From positions 47,041-111,040 of the forward strand of contig NZ_AQPN01000090.1 of the NCBI RefSeq assembly GCF_000403135.1: a stretch of 64,000 nucleotides of DNA, in the 5' to 3' direction. Shown one piece after another: positions 35,507-44,942 of this stretch (within the stretch, counting starts at the first letter, position 1; each line of letters begins with the position of its first letter). The translations under genes and the position numbers were made by a program. Source of the stretch: Arcticibacter svalbardensis MN12-7 (GTDB taxonomy: Bacteria; Bacteroidota; Bacteroidia; Sphingobacteriales; Sphingobacteriaceae). The notes under the pieces were generated by a model, which was given only the letters and a program-made list of their open reading frames with translations, did no database searches and was not told the DNA's origin.

Positions 35507-37327
35507 TTACCAACCTGGGTTTTGTACCAGGTTTTTATCCCGGTCAAGCTCTTCCTGAGGGATAGGGAACAGGTAATAATGTTTTAAGAATACCCTTCTT
35601 TCAAACATCGTACGCTGATAGAAAACCTCATCAGCTAGTTTAGTTCCTGTATCTACGTTCATTCCGTAAAATGCACCTCCGTCGGTTTGCTCAGCAATCT
35701 TCCAGCGGCGTGTATCCGTATAGCGTAAACCTTCCAGACAGAGCTCTACCCGACGTTCATGGCGAATTTTCTCTCTCATTTCGCTTTGACCCAATCCTGT
35801 TTGTACATTAGGTACACCAGCACGATTTCTGATCTGATTGAGATAAAGCAAGATATCTGCATTTCCAGGGTCATATTCATTTAATGCTTCAATATAATTG
35901 AGCAGAATCTCCGCATACCGGATCATTACAAAGGGCCTGGCCACGTATACCGAAGTACGAACATTACTATTGGGATCGACATTCTTGCGGGCAATGTATC
36001 CCGTTCTAGGGAAATCCCATGAGCCTTTTTTGCCTGTATTACCAGTAAAAAACGTTTCCACGATTTTTATTCCCTCACTCGTATTTAACCATTGGCTACC
36101 ATTATAGCTAACATTTACATAAAAACGGGGTTCTCTGTTTACATACATGTTATAGGTTCCTACGGTGGTATATTTGGTTGCAACGGTTGAAAAACCAGTT
36201 TCTATATAGTCAGTTCCGGCATCATTAATGCGCTTTCCTGTTCCGGTTTCAAATTCATCCACCAGCTGCTGGGTTACTGCAACTGCTGCATATCCACTCA
36301 CTACACGCGGGGCTACAGAACGTTCCCATCCACTTAGGTTATTGGAGACCCTGGCAAAAATAACCTCTGAATTCCAGGGTACTAAAAATACATCACGGGT
36401 TGATAAGTAGGGATCAAAAACACCGGCGGCATTATTTTTGCGAAACAGAGCAAAGTTGAATTCCGTGATGATCCGCTTTGCGGCATCTGCAGCAAGTTTC
36501 CATTTATTTGCGTCGTACTGGGTATTGACCAAGGCTTTTCCATCACCATTTTTAAAATTACTGTAATCCATATTCCCATTAAACTGGGGACTGGCAGCTA
36601 ACAATAAAGCCTTACTCTGGTAGGCATAACAAACAGCCTGGGTCATTCTGCCATAATCGGTAGAAACCTGATCGGTATAATTCTTCTTCAGGTCAAGGGC
36701 TGCAAGGTCTAGTTCAGACACAATATAGCTGATACATTCATCAAATGAACTCCGTGGTTTGTTGGCCTCTTCTGCCGATGGCTCAATATCTCCTGAAATC
36801 ATTTCATCACCTAATAAAATAACAGGACCATATTGCCTCACCAGATTGTAATATAGGATGGCTCTTAAAGCCCTGGCTTCTGCTATATACTGCGTGATGC
36901 GCTCTGGTCCGCCGGACTGAGCAAGCAGCTCGGCATTAGCTCCAATATGCTGTATAAAATAAGTAGCCGAACGGATTCCGCGGTAATTAGCTGTCCACTT
37001 ATTATAATAGTTTGATGCTGCATTCCAGTTACCCAGGTTGATCGGATAGCTGTCATACCCGCTTCCAGGTCTGTCATAAGTAATATCTGCATCATCTGAA
37101 GCTCCATCCCAGATAGTTGTATTGCGGTAGGCTTCATTGGGAATGTAGTTATATATATTGGCCAGGTATTCTTCTGAATATTTCTGCCTTTGAAAGACCT
37201 TCTCTATGGTAATGCGGTCATCTGGTACCTGATCTAAAAAGCCCTTCTGACAGGCATTCAATAAGGTAATGGTACTGATTCCTAGAAAAACGATCAGTAG
37301 TTTATGTAGGTTGATTAAATTCTTCAT
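35507..37327 (-). CDS. SusD/RagB family outer-membrane lipoprotein (locus 2)
   Basis: A 606-residue lipoprotein with lipobox LLNAC and the mature start CQKGFLDQVPDDRITIEKVF. The SusD helices (ARALRAILYYNLVRQYGPVILL) and C-terminal signature (RHERRVELCLEGLRYTDTRRWKIAEQ, ending NLVQNPGW) are clear. It pairs with the upstream susC, whose frame is broken; the susD itself is intact, so if the susC defect is real, decay is recent. Confidence 0.95.
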   Translation of the reverse strand: MKNLINLHKLLIVFLGISTITLLNACQKGFLDQVPDDRITIEKVFQRQKYSEEYLANIYNYIPNEAYRNTTIWDGASDDADITYDRPGSGYDSYPINLGNWNAASNYYNKWTANYRGIRSATYFIQHIGANAELLAQSGGPERITQYIAEARALRAILYYNLVRQYGPVILLGDEMISGDIEPSAEEANKPRSSFDECISYIVSELDLAALDLKKNYTDQVSTDYGRMTQAVCYAYQSKALLLAASPQFNGNMDYSNFKNGDGKALVNTQYDANKWKLAADAAKRIITEFNFALFRKNNAAGVFDPYLSTRDVFLVPWNSEVIFARVSNNLSGWERSVAPRVVSGYAAVAVTQQLVDEFETGTGKRINDAGTDYIETGFSTVATKYTTVGTYNMYVNREPRFYVNVSYNGSQWLNTSEGIKIVETFFTGNTGKKGSWDFPRTGYIARKNVDPNSNVRTSVYVARPFVMIRYAEILLNYIEALNEYDPGNADILLYLNQIRNRAGVPNVQTGLGQSEMREKIRHERRVELCLEGLRYTDTRRWKIAEQTDGGAFYGMNVDTGTKLADEVFYQRTMFERRVFLKHYYLFPIPQEELDRDKNLVQNPGW

Positions 37328-37342
37328 GTCTAAATTCCCGGT

Positions 37343-40300
37343 TTAAAAATTAATAGCAATACCAGCCGTGTACGACGCCGTATTTGGATACTTATCGCCC
37401 CGGCCGTTATCGAGTTCCACATCCCATAGCTTGAATGAGCTGAACGTGACCAGATTTACACCTTGTAAAAATACATTTGCCGATTTGATTCCAACACTTC
37501 CAGTCCAGCTTTTTGGAAGGCTATAACTGAGCTGCAAGGTTTTTAATCGCAGATAATCTGCTTTTTTTACCCACCAGCTACTGGCTGCAAAATTATCGTT
37601 GATTGAACCTGAACCAAGGCGGGGATAAAAAGCATTAGGATCAGGATTCTCTACTGTCCATCGGTCCGCAATATTATCCATCAGATTTCCACGGCTTAAG
37701 CCTTGTTGAAAGGGTAAAGCTGCCTCACCTGATATCAGGTAATCCACTTGTGCTGCACCCTGGAAAAGAGTGGATAAAGCGAAGTTTTTATAGCCTAAAG
37801 TAAAGCCAAATCCGTATGTCATTTGAGGAACATTACCATAACCCAATGGAACCTGATCATAAGAATCTATGATTCCGTCGGCATTGACATCTCTGTATTT
37901 GATGTCCCCTGCACGCGTATCTCCCGTTTGCCTTGGCGAGTTAAATACTTCTTCATCACTTTCAAATAAGCCTAAAGCTTCATAACCAAAGCGTTGACTA
38001 ACAGGACGTCCTTTCTTTCTAACCAAGGATATTTCCAAGCTGGATCATCATTTTCAACAACCTTATTTTTGTTGTAGGTAAAGGTTCCTAAAAGTGCCAG
38101 ACTGAATTTACCAAACTGGTTATTATAGTTGACTGAAGCATCCAGTCCGCGATTGTCTATAACCCCTATATTGGCAAAAGGAGCATTAATCATACCTGCG
38201 TAAATAGGCAATGACTTACGCCTTAAAAAGATACCGCTCCTGTATTCTTTGAAAATATCAACCTGAACACTTAGCTTATCCTTTAATGTGTGGAGATCCA
38301 GACCTAAATTGGTCTTTTTAGACGTTTCCCATTGCACATCCACTGCATATTCCCCAAATTCTTTTCCGGCGTATGTATTTTTCATATCAATACCGAAACT
38401 GTATCCCCCTGGTGCAGAAATAGTGGAGATATAGGCGAAACGTCTGCCATCGATCAGGCTGTTACCAACTTTACCATAAGAAAAACGGAATTTTAAAAGC
38501 TGTACTGCATCTTTTAAAGGCTCAAAAAATCCTTCCTCAGATAATACCCATGCTACACCTCCAGAGGGGAAAAACCCATATCGCTTATCAGGAAGAAAGT
38601 TTTCAGACCCATTTAATCCAAAATTGGCATCTACAAAATATTTATTGGCATAGCCATAAGTGGCTCGTCCAGCTATTCCCCGAAAACGATAAGGCAACGA
38701 ATTTTCAAGGGACGCGGCATAAGTGTCGATCTTATCACTTTGATTGTAAAGCAATAATCCGCTTACGCTGTGTTTCCCGAAATCGCGATTATAGTTTAAA
38801 GAAGCCTCACTGTAAATGGTACGGCTTCCTACGTTTGATTTGGTATAAGCCAGAAATTCGGTACCAATGGCTGTCTGATCGTAGAGAAGATTGCCATCGG
38901 CATCACGACCAAGTGCCAGATAAGTATCCGGTAATTTACCATACCTGTTGCTGGTATAATTATATGCATCAAAGGAAAACATGGCACTTGTTGATAATCC
39001 TTTTGTAATAAACGGCAACTGTTGAGTAAGGCGTAAGTTTGACATCACCTGGCTGCGCCATTGATTAGCATATCCAGCCTGTGTTAAACTAGCCCAGGGA
39101 TTACTTATGCTACCGCTTCTGATATCAGCTATTTTACCATCAGGAAATTGCAAGGGCATCGTAACAGGAGTCATGGAGTAGGCATCAGCAAAAATATTGG
39201 TAACTGATTCAAAAGGAAGGTTTACATTGTTCAAATAACCCTGTATTCCCAGTTTGATCTCCGTATTCTTAGCTGGTTTGATAGTTAAATTGGAAGAAAC
39301 ATTATACCTTTTTAGTGAAATAGAAGGGTCGTAATTCTTTATGGCATCCGTTTTATATAATCCAACTTCATCATAGTAGCCTAGGCCAACATAAAAGGTT
39401 GCATTCTCAGTACCACCACTAATATTGGAATTTACGTTCCGCACCTTTCCTGTTTTATTGAATATCTCATCCATCCAATTCACATTCGGATATAGATAAG
39501 GATCCTCCCCAGTGCGTGTTTTTTCAATTACTTCATCCGAGTAAATGGCTGCACCTCCACGGGTAGTCATCGCTTCATTGGACATTTGCATATAGGTGAT
39601 CCCATCTGCCAATTTGGGAAGGGTAGTAAAGCGGGTAATCCCCTCATTATAGCGGATATTATAAACCGCTTTTCCAGGTTTTCCACTTTTAGTAGTGATC
39701 AGAATAACACCATTCGCTCCTCGTACACCATAAACAGCAGTTGCAGAGGCATCTTTGAGTACCGAAAAGCTTTCAATATCCTCAGGATCAATATTTGATA
39801 TTTCACGCGGTACACCATCAACAAGTGTTAATGGAGCACTTAAACTGCTACTAAAAGTAGATATGCCACGGATATAAATCTGTGCATCATTAAACCCAAG
39901 TTCACCACTTCTTTGCACTGAAACAAGACCTGCAACTCTTCCACCCAGGGAATTCGTCAGGTTAGAAACAGGAAGTTTAATGTCTTTAACATTTACACTT
40001 GATTGTGCCCCTACCAGGCTAATCTTCTTTTGTACACCATAACCCACAATGGTCACTTCTTCCAGAAAAGAATTGGCTTCATGAAGTACTACGGTTAAGT
40101 TTTTCTGTTCTTTAGTATATTTAACTTCCTGGGTGCGAAAACCCATATACGTAAACACTAGAATGGCTTCATCGGGAACTTTCAATATAAAACGTCCATT
40201 TACGTCTGTTGTAGTACCAATTTTGCGATCACTCTTTAAAATTACCGATACTCCCGGCAAAGTAGTGCCGCTGGTATCTACTACAATACCGCTTATGTTA

Positions 40301-40746
40301 ATGTCCTTATTTATTATTTTTTTGTCTTCAGGTACCTGTTTCCGAAGTATAATTACGTCATCTACAATGGAAAAGGCCAGCTGATGTCCTGTTAATACCT
40401 GATCTAAAACTACAGAAAGCTTTTTATTTTTGAACGTATAGTTTAGATGTACATTATTGTTTATAATATCATCGGGATACGCAAATTTTATATTTGCCTG
40501 CTTTGCAATTTTATCCAAAGCCAGGGTCATAGGTGTGTTTTCTAGTTTTACTGTTACCGTGTTGTTTAATATCTTCTGGCTATACGAAGAATTTGCAAAA
40601 GTTAATGAACAAAAAGTAACAACTAAACCTAGCACTACAGAACTTGATCTCATAATCTTATAAGAATAGTACTTCACTCTATTACTTAATAGAGATTTTT
40701 TCATAGTTTTATACATTAAATGTGATGGATGGGATATCAACTCCAT
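37343..40746 (-). pseudogene. SusC/RagA transporter with a frameshift (locus 2)
   Basis: Two overlapping frames make one SusC of about 1130 residues. The first (40746-37972) carries a signal region, STN domain (TPMTLALDKIAKQANIKF), carboxypeptidase-like domain, EEVTIVGYGVQKKISLVGAQ and most of the barrel, then goes out of frame after YPWLERK. The second resumes with GRPVSQRFGYEALGLFESDEEV and runs to a normal barrel end (AGIAINF). One extra G in the run at about 38010 (minus strand AAAGGACG to AAAGGGACG) restores LERKGRPVSQRFGY. Starts at 40716 or 40704 are also possible. Either a recent loss of function or a homopolymer sequence error. Confidence 0.9.
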
Positions 40747-40831
40747 GATTCTCAGGTCAGGCAGAGTTGAATTCTTAAGTTATTTGCATTTGATTTCCCG
40801 GACAGAACTTTTCTGTGCGGGTTTCTTTTTT
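40718..40831 (+). ncRNA. Possible cis-antisense RNA over susC leader (locus 2)
   Basis: The plus-strand terminator at 40797-40831 has no plus-strand gene before it. A near-consensus box TAGTTTTA (40704-40711, last base off) could start an RNA of about 110 nt covering the susC start region and leader. The start point is much less certain than in locus 1. Confidence 0.3.
40797..40831 (+). terminator. Plus-strand intrinsic terminator in the locus 2 susC leader
   Basis: A strong hairpin with 11-nt arms, CCCGGACAGAA / TTCTGTGCGGG (one G-G mismatch, 3-nt loop), is followed on the plus strand by TTTCTTTTTT. On the minus strand no T-tract follows. It is antisense to the sigma-FecR-SusC operon, exactly as in locus 1. 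Confidence 0.8.
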
Positions 40832-40887
40832 AATACATTTATTTCATATTCGGGATTTGATTTGATGTATATGTATGTGTACCGGAA

Positions 40888-41838
40888 TTAACAACCCTTA
40901 CCACTTAACTGGTATACTCCATTTCTGTACTGCAACTTGCCATCAACGAGTTTGGTCAATACTTTTAATATCTTTTCCAAGCTGTCGCCTTCAAAATCTA
41001 CAGTTATACGGCAACTTTTCAATTTATCAGTCATTAAAACATGTACATCGTAATGACGTTCAATGTCTAGAATTACTTCAGCAAGTAGCCTATTGTTATA
41101 GATCATCCGTCCATTTACCCAAGCAATTAATGCAGAGGCATCAACAGTGTGTTCTGTTTTACTTAATATTCCTTTATCCTTTTTATAAACAACCTGCTGA
41201 TTCCTAGTTATAAAACAGGTTTGATCTTTGAGAGATTCATCCTGTTGATAAACACCAACTTTCCCAGTTAACACAGTGACAAGGATGTCTTCATTCTCTG
41301 GATAAGCACTGATGTTGAAACTAGTCCCAAGTACTTGCGTGTTAATTTTATCTGTTTGAATGATAAAAGGTCTTTTTGTGTCATGGGCCACTTTAAAATA
41401 CGCCTCCCCTTCTAATGAAACATGTCTGACATCATGTTTAAAAACCTTAGGGTAGCTTAATTTGCTACCAGAATTGAGCATGACGGTTGTGCCGTCCATT
41501 AAAACCACTTGAATTACCTTTCCTCTTGGAGCTGACTGCTCAACTAAAAGGCTTTTCGAATTTATACTCCACTGTTGTTTATTAAAATAATAAACAGATA
41601 AGGTTATGGAAGAAACCAGTATAACAGAGGCTGCTATTTTCAGAACCGTACGGATGGCCGTACTTCTTTTTTCAAGAACTATCTTTTGCAGAATATTGGT
41701 GTATACCTTTCTGTCATCAAAATTTTCATCCTGAGGGTATTTATTTTCAACGTTTGCACTTTTTTCTATTTGTTCAAAATAGCTTGTAATGCTCTTTTGA
41801 ATCAACTTACTTTCCTGCTTTGTATATTTCTTTTTCAT
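40888..41838 (-). CDS. FecR family anti-sigma factor (locus 2)
   Basis: A 316-residue anti-sigma factor with a cytoplasmic N-terminus, one membrane segment (VLKIAASVILVSSITLSVYYF, about 85-105), a FecR domain (GKVIQVVLMDGTTVMLNSGSKL, VSLEGEAYFKVAHD) and a C-terminal DUF4974 domain (LAEVILDIERHYDVHVLM). It transmits the signal from the SusC STN domain to the sigma factor encoded 55 bp upstream. Shorter than the locus 1 homologue by 60 residues, mainly at the N-terminus. Confidence 0.92.
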   Translation of the reverse strand: MKKKYTKQESKLIQKSITSYFEQIEKSANVENKYPQDENFDDRKVYTNILQKIVLEKRSTAIRTVLKIAASVILVSSITLSVYYFNKQQWSINSKSLLVEQSAPRGKVIQVVLMDGTTVMLNSGSKLSYPKVFKHDVRHVSLEGEAYFKVAHDTKRPFIIQTDKINTQVLGTSFNISAYPENEDILVTVLTGKVGVYQQDESLKDQTCFITRNQQVVYKKDKGILSKTEHTVDASALIAWVNGRMIYNNRLLAEVILDIERHYDVHVLMTDKLKSCRITVDFEGDSLEKILKVLTKLVDGKLQYRNGVYQLSGKGC

Positions 41839-41893
41839 GCGACCGTATATGTACGATGCATAACAAGCAATCAGCCCCCAAAGAAAATAGAAA

Positions 41894-42472
41894 CTATTTA
41901 AAAAATAAAATCACAAATAGAAGGATTATAAAATCACGCATTGTACTTCGCAATCTTCTTATGGCAATGGTTATTTGATTTTCTACTGTTTTTATAGAAA
42001 GATTTAATTGGATGGCAATCTCTTTATTAGATAGTTGTTTGTTTCGGCTAAGCGTAAATATTTGGGCACATTTAACAGGTAGATTCGCTAATTCTTTATG
42101 CAGATGAAGCTTTAGTTCCCTTTCCATTAGTTGATCATCTGCAGTCCGGCTATTCGTTAATGCAGCTATTTCGTCCAGATTAACCATTATTTTATGGCTC
42201 CTGATTCGCATTAAGATCCTGTTTCTGGCAGCTGTATATAAATACCCTTTTAATGATAAATTAATATTTAATGCGGATCGTTTTATCCATAAATCTGAAA
42301 ACAAATCCTGTATCGCATCTTCACACTCTGCTTTATTCCGAATCAAGTTATAACAAGCATAATAGAGACTACTGGCGTACTTTTGGTATAGTAAAGAAAA
42401 GGCTTCACTGTCATCATTTTTAAGCCTTATTATGAGTTCATCATCTGAGTAAATAAAAGCCTGACTATGCAT
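41894..42472 (-). CDS. FecI-type ECF sigma factor (locus 2)
   Basis: A 192-residue ECF sigma factor: region 2 at FSLLYQKYASSLYYACYNLI and CEDAIQDLFSDLWIKR; region 4 at LPVKCAQIFTLSRNKQLSNKEIAIQLNLS with KTVENQITIAIRRL as the recognition helix. The hydrophobic C-terminal tail (FIILLFVILFFK) is often seen in this Bacteroidota group. It heads locus 2 and has a perfect -7 box directly upstream. Confidence 0.94.
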   Translation of the reverse strand: MHSQAFIYSDDELIIRLKNDDSEAFSLLYQKYASSLYYACYNLIRNKAECEDAIQDLFSDLWIKRSALNINLSLKGYLYTAARNRILMRIRSHKIMVNLDEIAALTNSRTADDQLMERELKLHLHKELANLPVKCAQIFTLSRNKQLSNKEIAIQLNLSIKTVENQITIAIRRLRSTMRDFIILLFVILFFK

Positions 42473-42486
42473 AATTAGAATTTATG

Positions 42487-42494
42487 CAAACCTA
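42487..42494 (-). promoter_or_regulatory. Promoter -7 box of the locus 2 sigma-factor gene
   Basis: On the minus strand TAGGTTTG matches TAnnTTTG exactly and lies 15 bp before the ATG, so the leader would be very short. No TTG is found at the usual -33 spacing. Confidence 0.6.
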
Positions 42495-42730
42495 AACCCA
42501 ATTATTTTAAAGCCGATTATGGTATTGTTAAGATATTGTGATTTCTACATTAAGGTAATTATTATATCCAAACACATTCGTTCTAGTATTATATAATTAT
42601 TTAGCACACGATGAAGTTCTGATATGGAACTAATAGTCGTTGGTGGATGATAACTTGTACTCTTGTTGCTTATTTTAAGGCAAATTGCTTAAAAATCTGT
42701 TTTTAGTATATGTATTGACCTTTCTCAAGG

Positions 42731-44002
42731 TTACTTTATTCCATTTATAAACTGTTCTAATTCAGGTACTAATTTCGGATGTAAGGCCAGATCATCATTT
42801 GAATAAGTTGCTATATTAAGCTGTCTGTCAACAGGTCCTTCTTTTAATATATGGCTCATACCCTCTATGAGCACTAGCTTTGCCCCTGGATTAGCTTTTT
42901 TCAATTGCCTTGCATTTTCCACATTTACCTGAATGTCATGTGTTCCCTGTACAATCAAAACAGGCATTGTAAGCTTAGAGACTACAGTTTGTGGATTGTA
43001 TTTCATCCAGGAATTTAGGTAAGGAAGAATGGATGAACGAAATTGTATTTCCAAACCGTTTTTAAGTTGTTGTCTCACCGGCTTACCTGCTTCAATGGTA
43101 TCTAATACAGCTGAGGCTGATTTATAGTCATCAGCAGATAGAACTTCTTTATATTGAGACTTGATAATTTCGGTAATAGGAAACCCTGCTCCTGCTAGTG
43201 ATATAAATCCGTCAGCCTTTTCCCGTTCACTGGCAAGCATTCCGATTAAAGAACCTTCACTATGTCCTGCCACAATAACTTTGGAAAAACGACTATCCTT
43301 TTTCAGAAATTTAATTAAGGCTGCCGCATCATCAACCATATCCTCAAACTTGGTATTAATTTCGCTCTCAGTGGTGGTACTTTGTCCAATTCCCCTTTTA
43401 TCATATCGAAGCACAGCGATTTTATTTGCGTACAATTCATCACTTATCTTAAGAAAGTAATTGGATTTGCCTTTAATTAAACTTGAATTCCCATTTCTGT
43501 CCGTAGGTCCGGAACCTGCAATTAATAGTACCACTGGAATCTTAACTGATACTTTGGGTACTGAAAGTGTTCCTTTTAGCTCAGAACTAGTGGTCGTGAT
43601 GGTAACGAGCTGCTCGGTGTCCTTAAGAGGAATTTGCTGACGTTTATCAACATTCACATAAAAACCTGCTAGTTTATTGTTTTGGTCAAAATGCAGATAC
43701 AATACTGGTCCTGATTTTTCAAAAGGGCAAATATAGGTAGTGATGCCCTTATCTGCGCTAGTAAATTCAGTGCTCAGCAATTTCCCTAATTGATTTTTAA
43801 GCTGACTTATTATTGCAGGAACACTGCTTGCGGGCAAGCTTTTCTTCACTTCGTCTGAGCATAGCGAATAGAGACTATCTGCCTGGTCAGCATTGTAGTA
43901 GCTAACAAATTTTGCTGCTAAGTTTTTAGTAGTTTGAGTTTCTTGCGAATAGCCGTTTATCAGAATGAAAAACAGGCATGTGGTGATTAAAATAGGTTTC
44001 AT
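42731..44002 (-). CDS. Secreted alpha/beta hydrolase with DUF3887 domain
   Basis: A 423-residue protein with a signal peptide (MKPILITTCLFFILINGYSQ), an N-terminal DUF3887-like domain (about 25-130: FVSYYNADQADSLYSL) and an S33-type alpha/beta hydrolase. The nucleophile elbow is GHSEGS, the oxyanion region LLIAGSGPTDRNG, and the catalytic Asp and His lie in GTHDIQ and GMSHIL. Probably a periplasmic esterase or peptidase. It is the last gene of an operon with the Yip1 and DUF2089 genes (13-bp gap). Confidence 0.88.
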   Translation of the reverse strand: MKPILITTCLFFILINGYSQETQTTKNLAAKFVSYYNADQADSLYSLCSDEVKKSLPASSVPAIISQLKNQLGKLLSTEFTSADKGITTYICPFEKSGPVLYLHFDQNNKLAGFYVNVDKRQQIPLKDTEQLVTITTTSSELKGTLSVPKVSVKIPVVLLIAGSGPTDRNGNSSLIKGKSNYFLKISDELYANKIAVLRYDKRGIGQSTTTESEINTKFEDMVDDAAALIKFLKKDSRFSKVIVAGHSEGSLIGMLASEREKADGFISLAGAGFPITEIIKSQYKEVLSADDYKSASAVLDTIEAGKPVRQQLKNGLEIQFRSSILPYLNSWMKYNPQTVVSKLTMPVLIVQGTHDIQVNVENARQLKKANPGAKLVLIEGMSHILKEGPVDRQLNIATYSNDDLALHPKLVPELEQFINGIK

Positions 44003-44015
44003 CAGGTAGGTTTAA

Positions 44016-44570
44016 TTATTTGAGGAGGAATGATTGAATCAAATGATTTAAGCTAATAGATAAGATCTCAGCCAGAACGAGTGCTATTATAAATCCAATA
44101 ATGGCTTTAGTTTCTTTGATATTCAGGGATGTTTTAAACCCATTAAACAGTAAGGCTATCATCCATATGACTGGAATAAGCATAATAATACCGACAGCTA
44201 TAACTGCATTACTGATATGCCCTGGCTGTATATTATGAAAAATAGGCAAAAATCCTAATAGCGCTACCAGTAACATAGGGGCACGTGAAAGAGCAACGGT
44301 TCCTGCAATATCAATAAAGCGGAATTTTGATTTAGAAAGAATCAGGCCTGCAATGAAAAAGGTAAGCACTACACTTCCCCAGGCTATTAATTGTTCGAGA
44401 GCGAACATTGAAAAAGGCGCCTGTAAACCTATATGTGCATCAATTGCACCATCAAAGTGTGTACGGCTGTAGAATGACAGCACAAGTGTAATGGCCATAA
44501 ATACAAAGCCGATAACTAGCGCTTTCAGGCCGGCTATATAGGTAAAGGGATTGAATAGTCCTATTTTCAT
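44016..44570 (-). CDS. Yip1-family membrane protein
   Basis: A 184-residue integral membrane protein with five hydrophobic segments and the N-terminal FNPFTYIAGLKALVIG seen in bacterial Yip1-domain proteins. Its start overlaps the stop of the DUF2089 gene by 4 bp (ATGA), and the secreted hydrolase gene begins 13 bp downstream. The role is unknown; the tight coupling suggests the regulator, membrane protein and hydrolase act together at the envelope. Confidence 0.75.
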   Translation of the reverse strand: MKIGLFNPFTYIAGLKALVIGFVFMAITLVLSFYSRTHFDGAIDAHIGLQAPFSMFALEQLIAWGSVVLTFFIAGLILSKSKFRFIDIAGTVALSRAPMLLVALLGFLPIFHNIQPGHISNAVIAVGIIMLIPVIWMIALLFNGFKTSLNIKETKAIIGFIIALVLAEILSISLNHLIQSFLLK

Positions 44571-44857
44571 AGTTTTGATTTTTCGTTTTCCTGAAGTTTT
44601 ACAATGATATCGTCTAATAGGTTTCTTACGGTAGGGTAGCTTAAGCCAAGCTGTTGAGCCATTACTTTGAGGCTCCCGCTGCTTTTTACAAAGTCTAAAA
44701 TAAACTTCTGCTCATCTGGTGCTAGGCGCGCTAATATTGGAAGTGGAAACTTTCCTGAAACGGTAGTTTCGCAGGTAGTGCATCCTAAACTTGTCACCTG
44801 TAAGGGGGCAGAGCAACTTGGACATATATCAGGTAACTTTCTTTCAATGTTTAACAT
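44567..44857 (-). CDS. DUF2089 zinc-ribbon/HTH regulator
   Basis: A 96-residue protein with an N-terminal zinc ribbon (CPSC...CTTC, four Cys) and a C-terminal helix-turn-helix (SGSLKVMAQQLGLSYPTVRNLLDDI), the DUF2089 layout. It is probably a transcription regulator of its own operon. ATG at 44857 is chosen over an upstream TTG. A 13-bp near-palindrome overlaps its start and recurs 31 bp upstream. Confidence 0.88.
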   Translation of the reverse strand: MLNIERKLPDICPSCSAPLQVTSLGCTTCETTVSGKFPLPILARLAPDEQKFILDFVKSSGSLKVMAQQLGLSYPTVRNLLDDIIVKLQENEKSKL

Positions 44858-44889
44858 TATTGAGCATTTGATAAACAATATTAAACATT
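44846..44889. promoter_or_regulatory. Possible operator pair for the DUF2089 operon
   Basis: AATGTTTAACATT (44846-44858) is a perfect palindrome around one central base and overlaps the DUF2089 start codon. A related copy AATATTAAACATT lies at 44877-44889, 31 bp centre to centre (about three helical turns). Autoregulation is an inference. Confidence 0.4.
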
Positions 44890-44942
44890 ATATTAATTAA
44901 GTTAAAAATATTTATTTATTTTTTGAGTGGTTGGCAAAGAAT

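Noticed and set aside
38550..39008. A 152-codon plus-strand frame inside susC of locus 2
   Set aside because: Antisense shadow of a clear SusC barrel; the composition (many His, Arg, Cys) is typical of a reverse-strand artefact.
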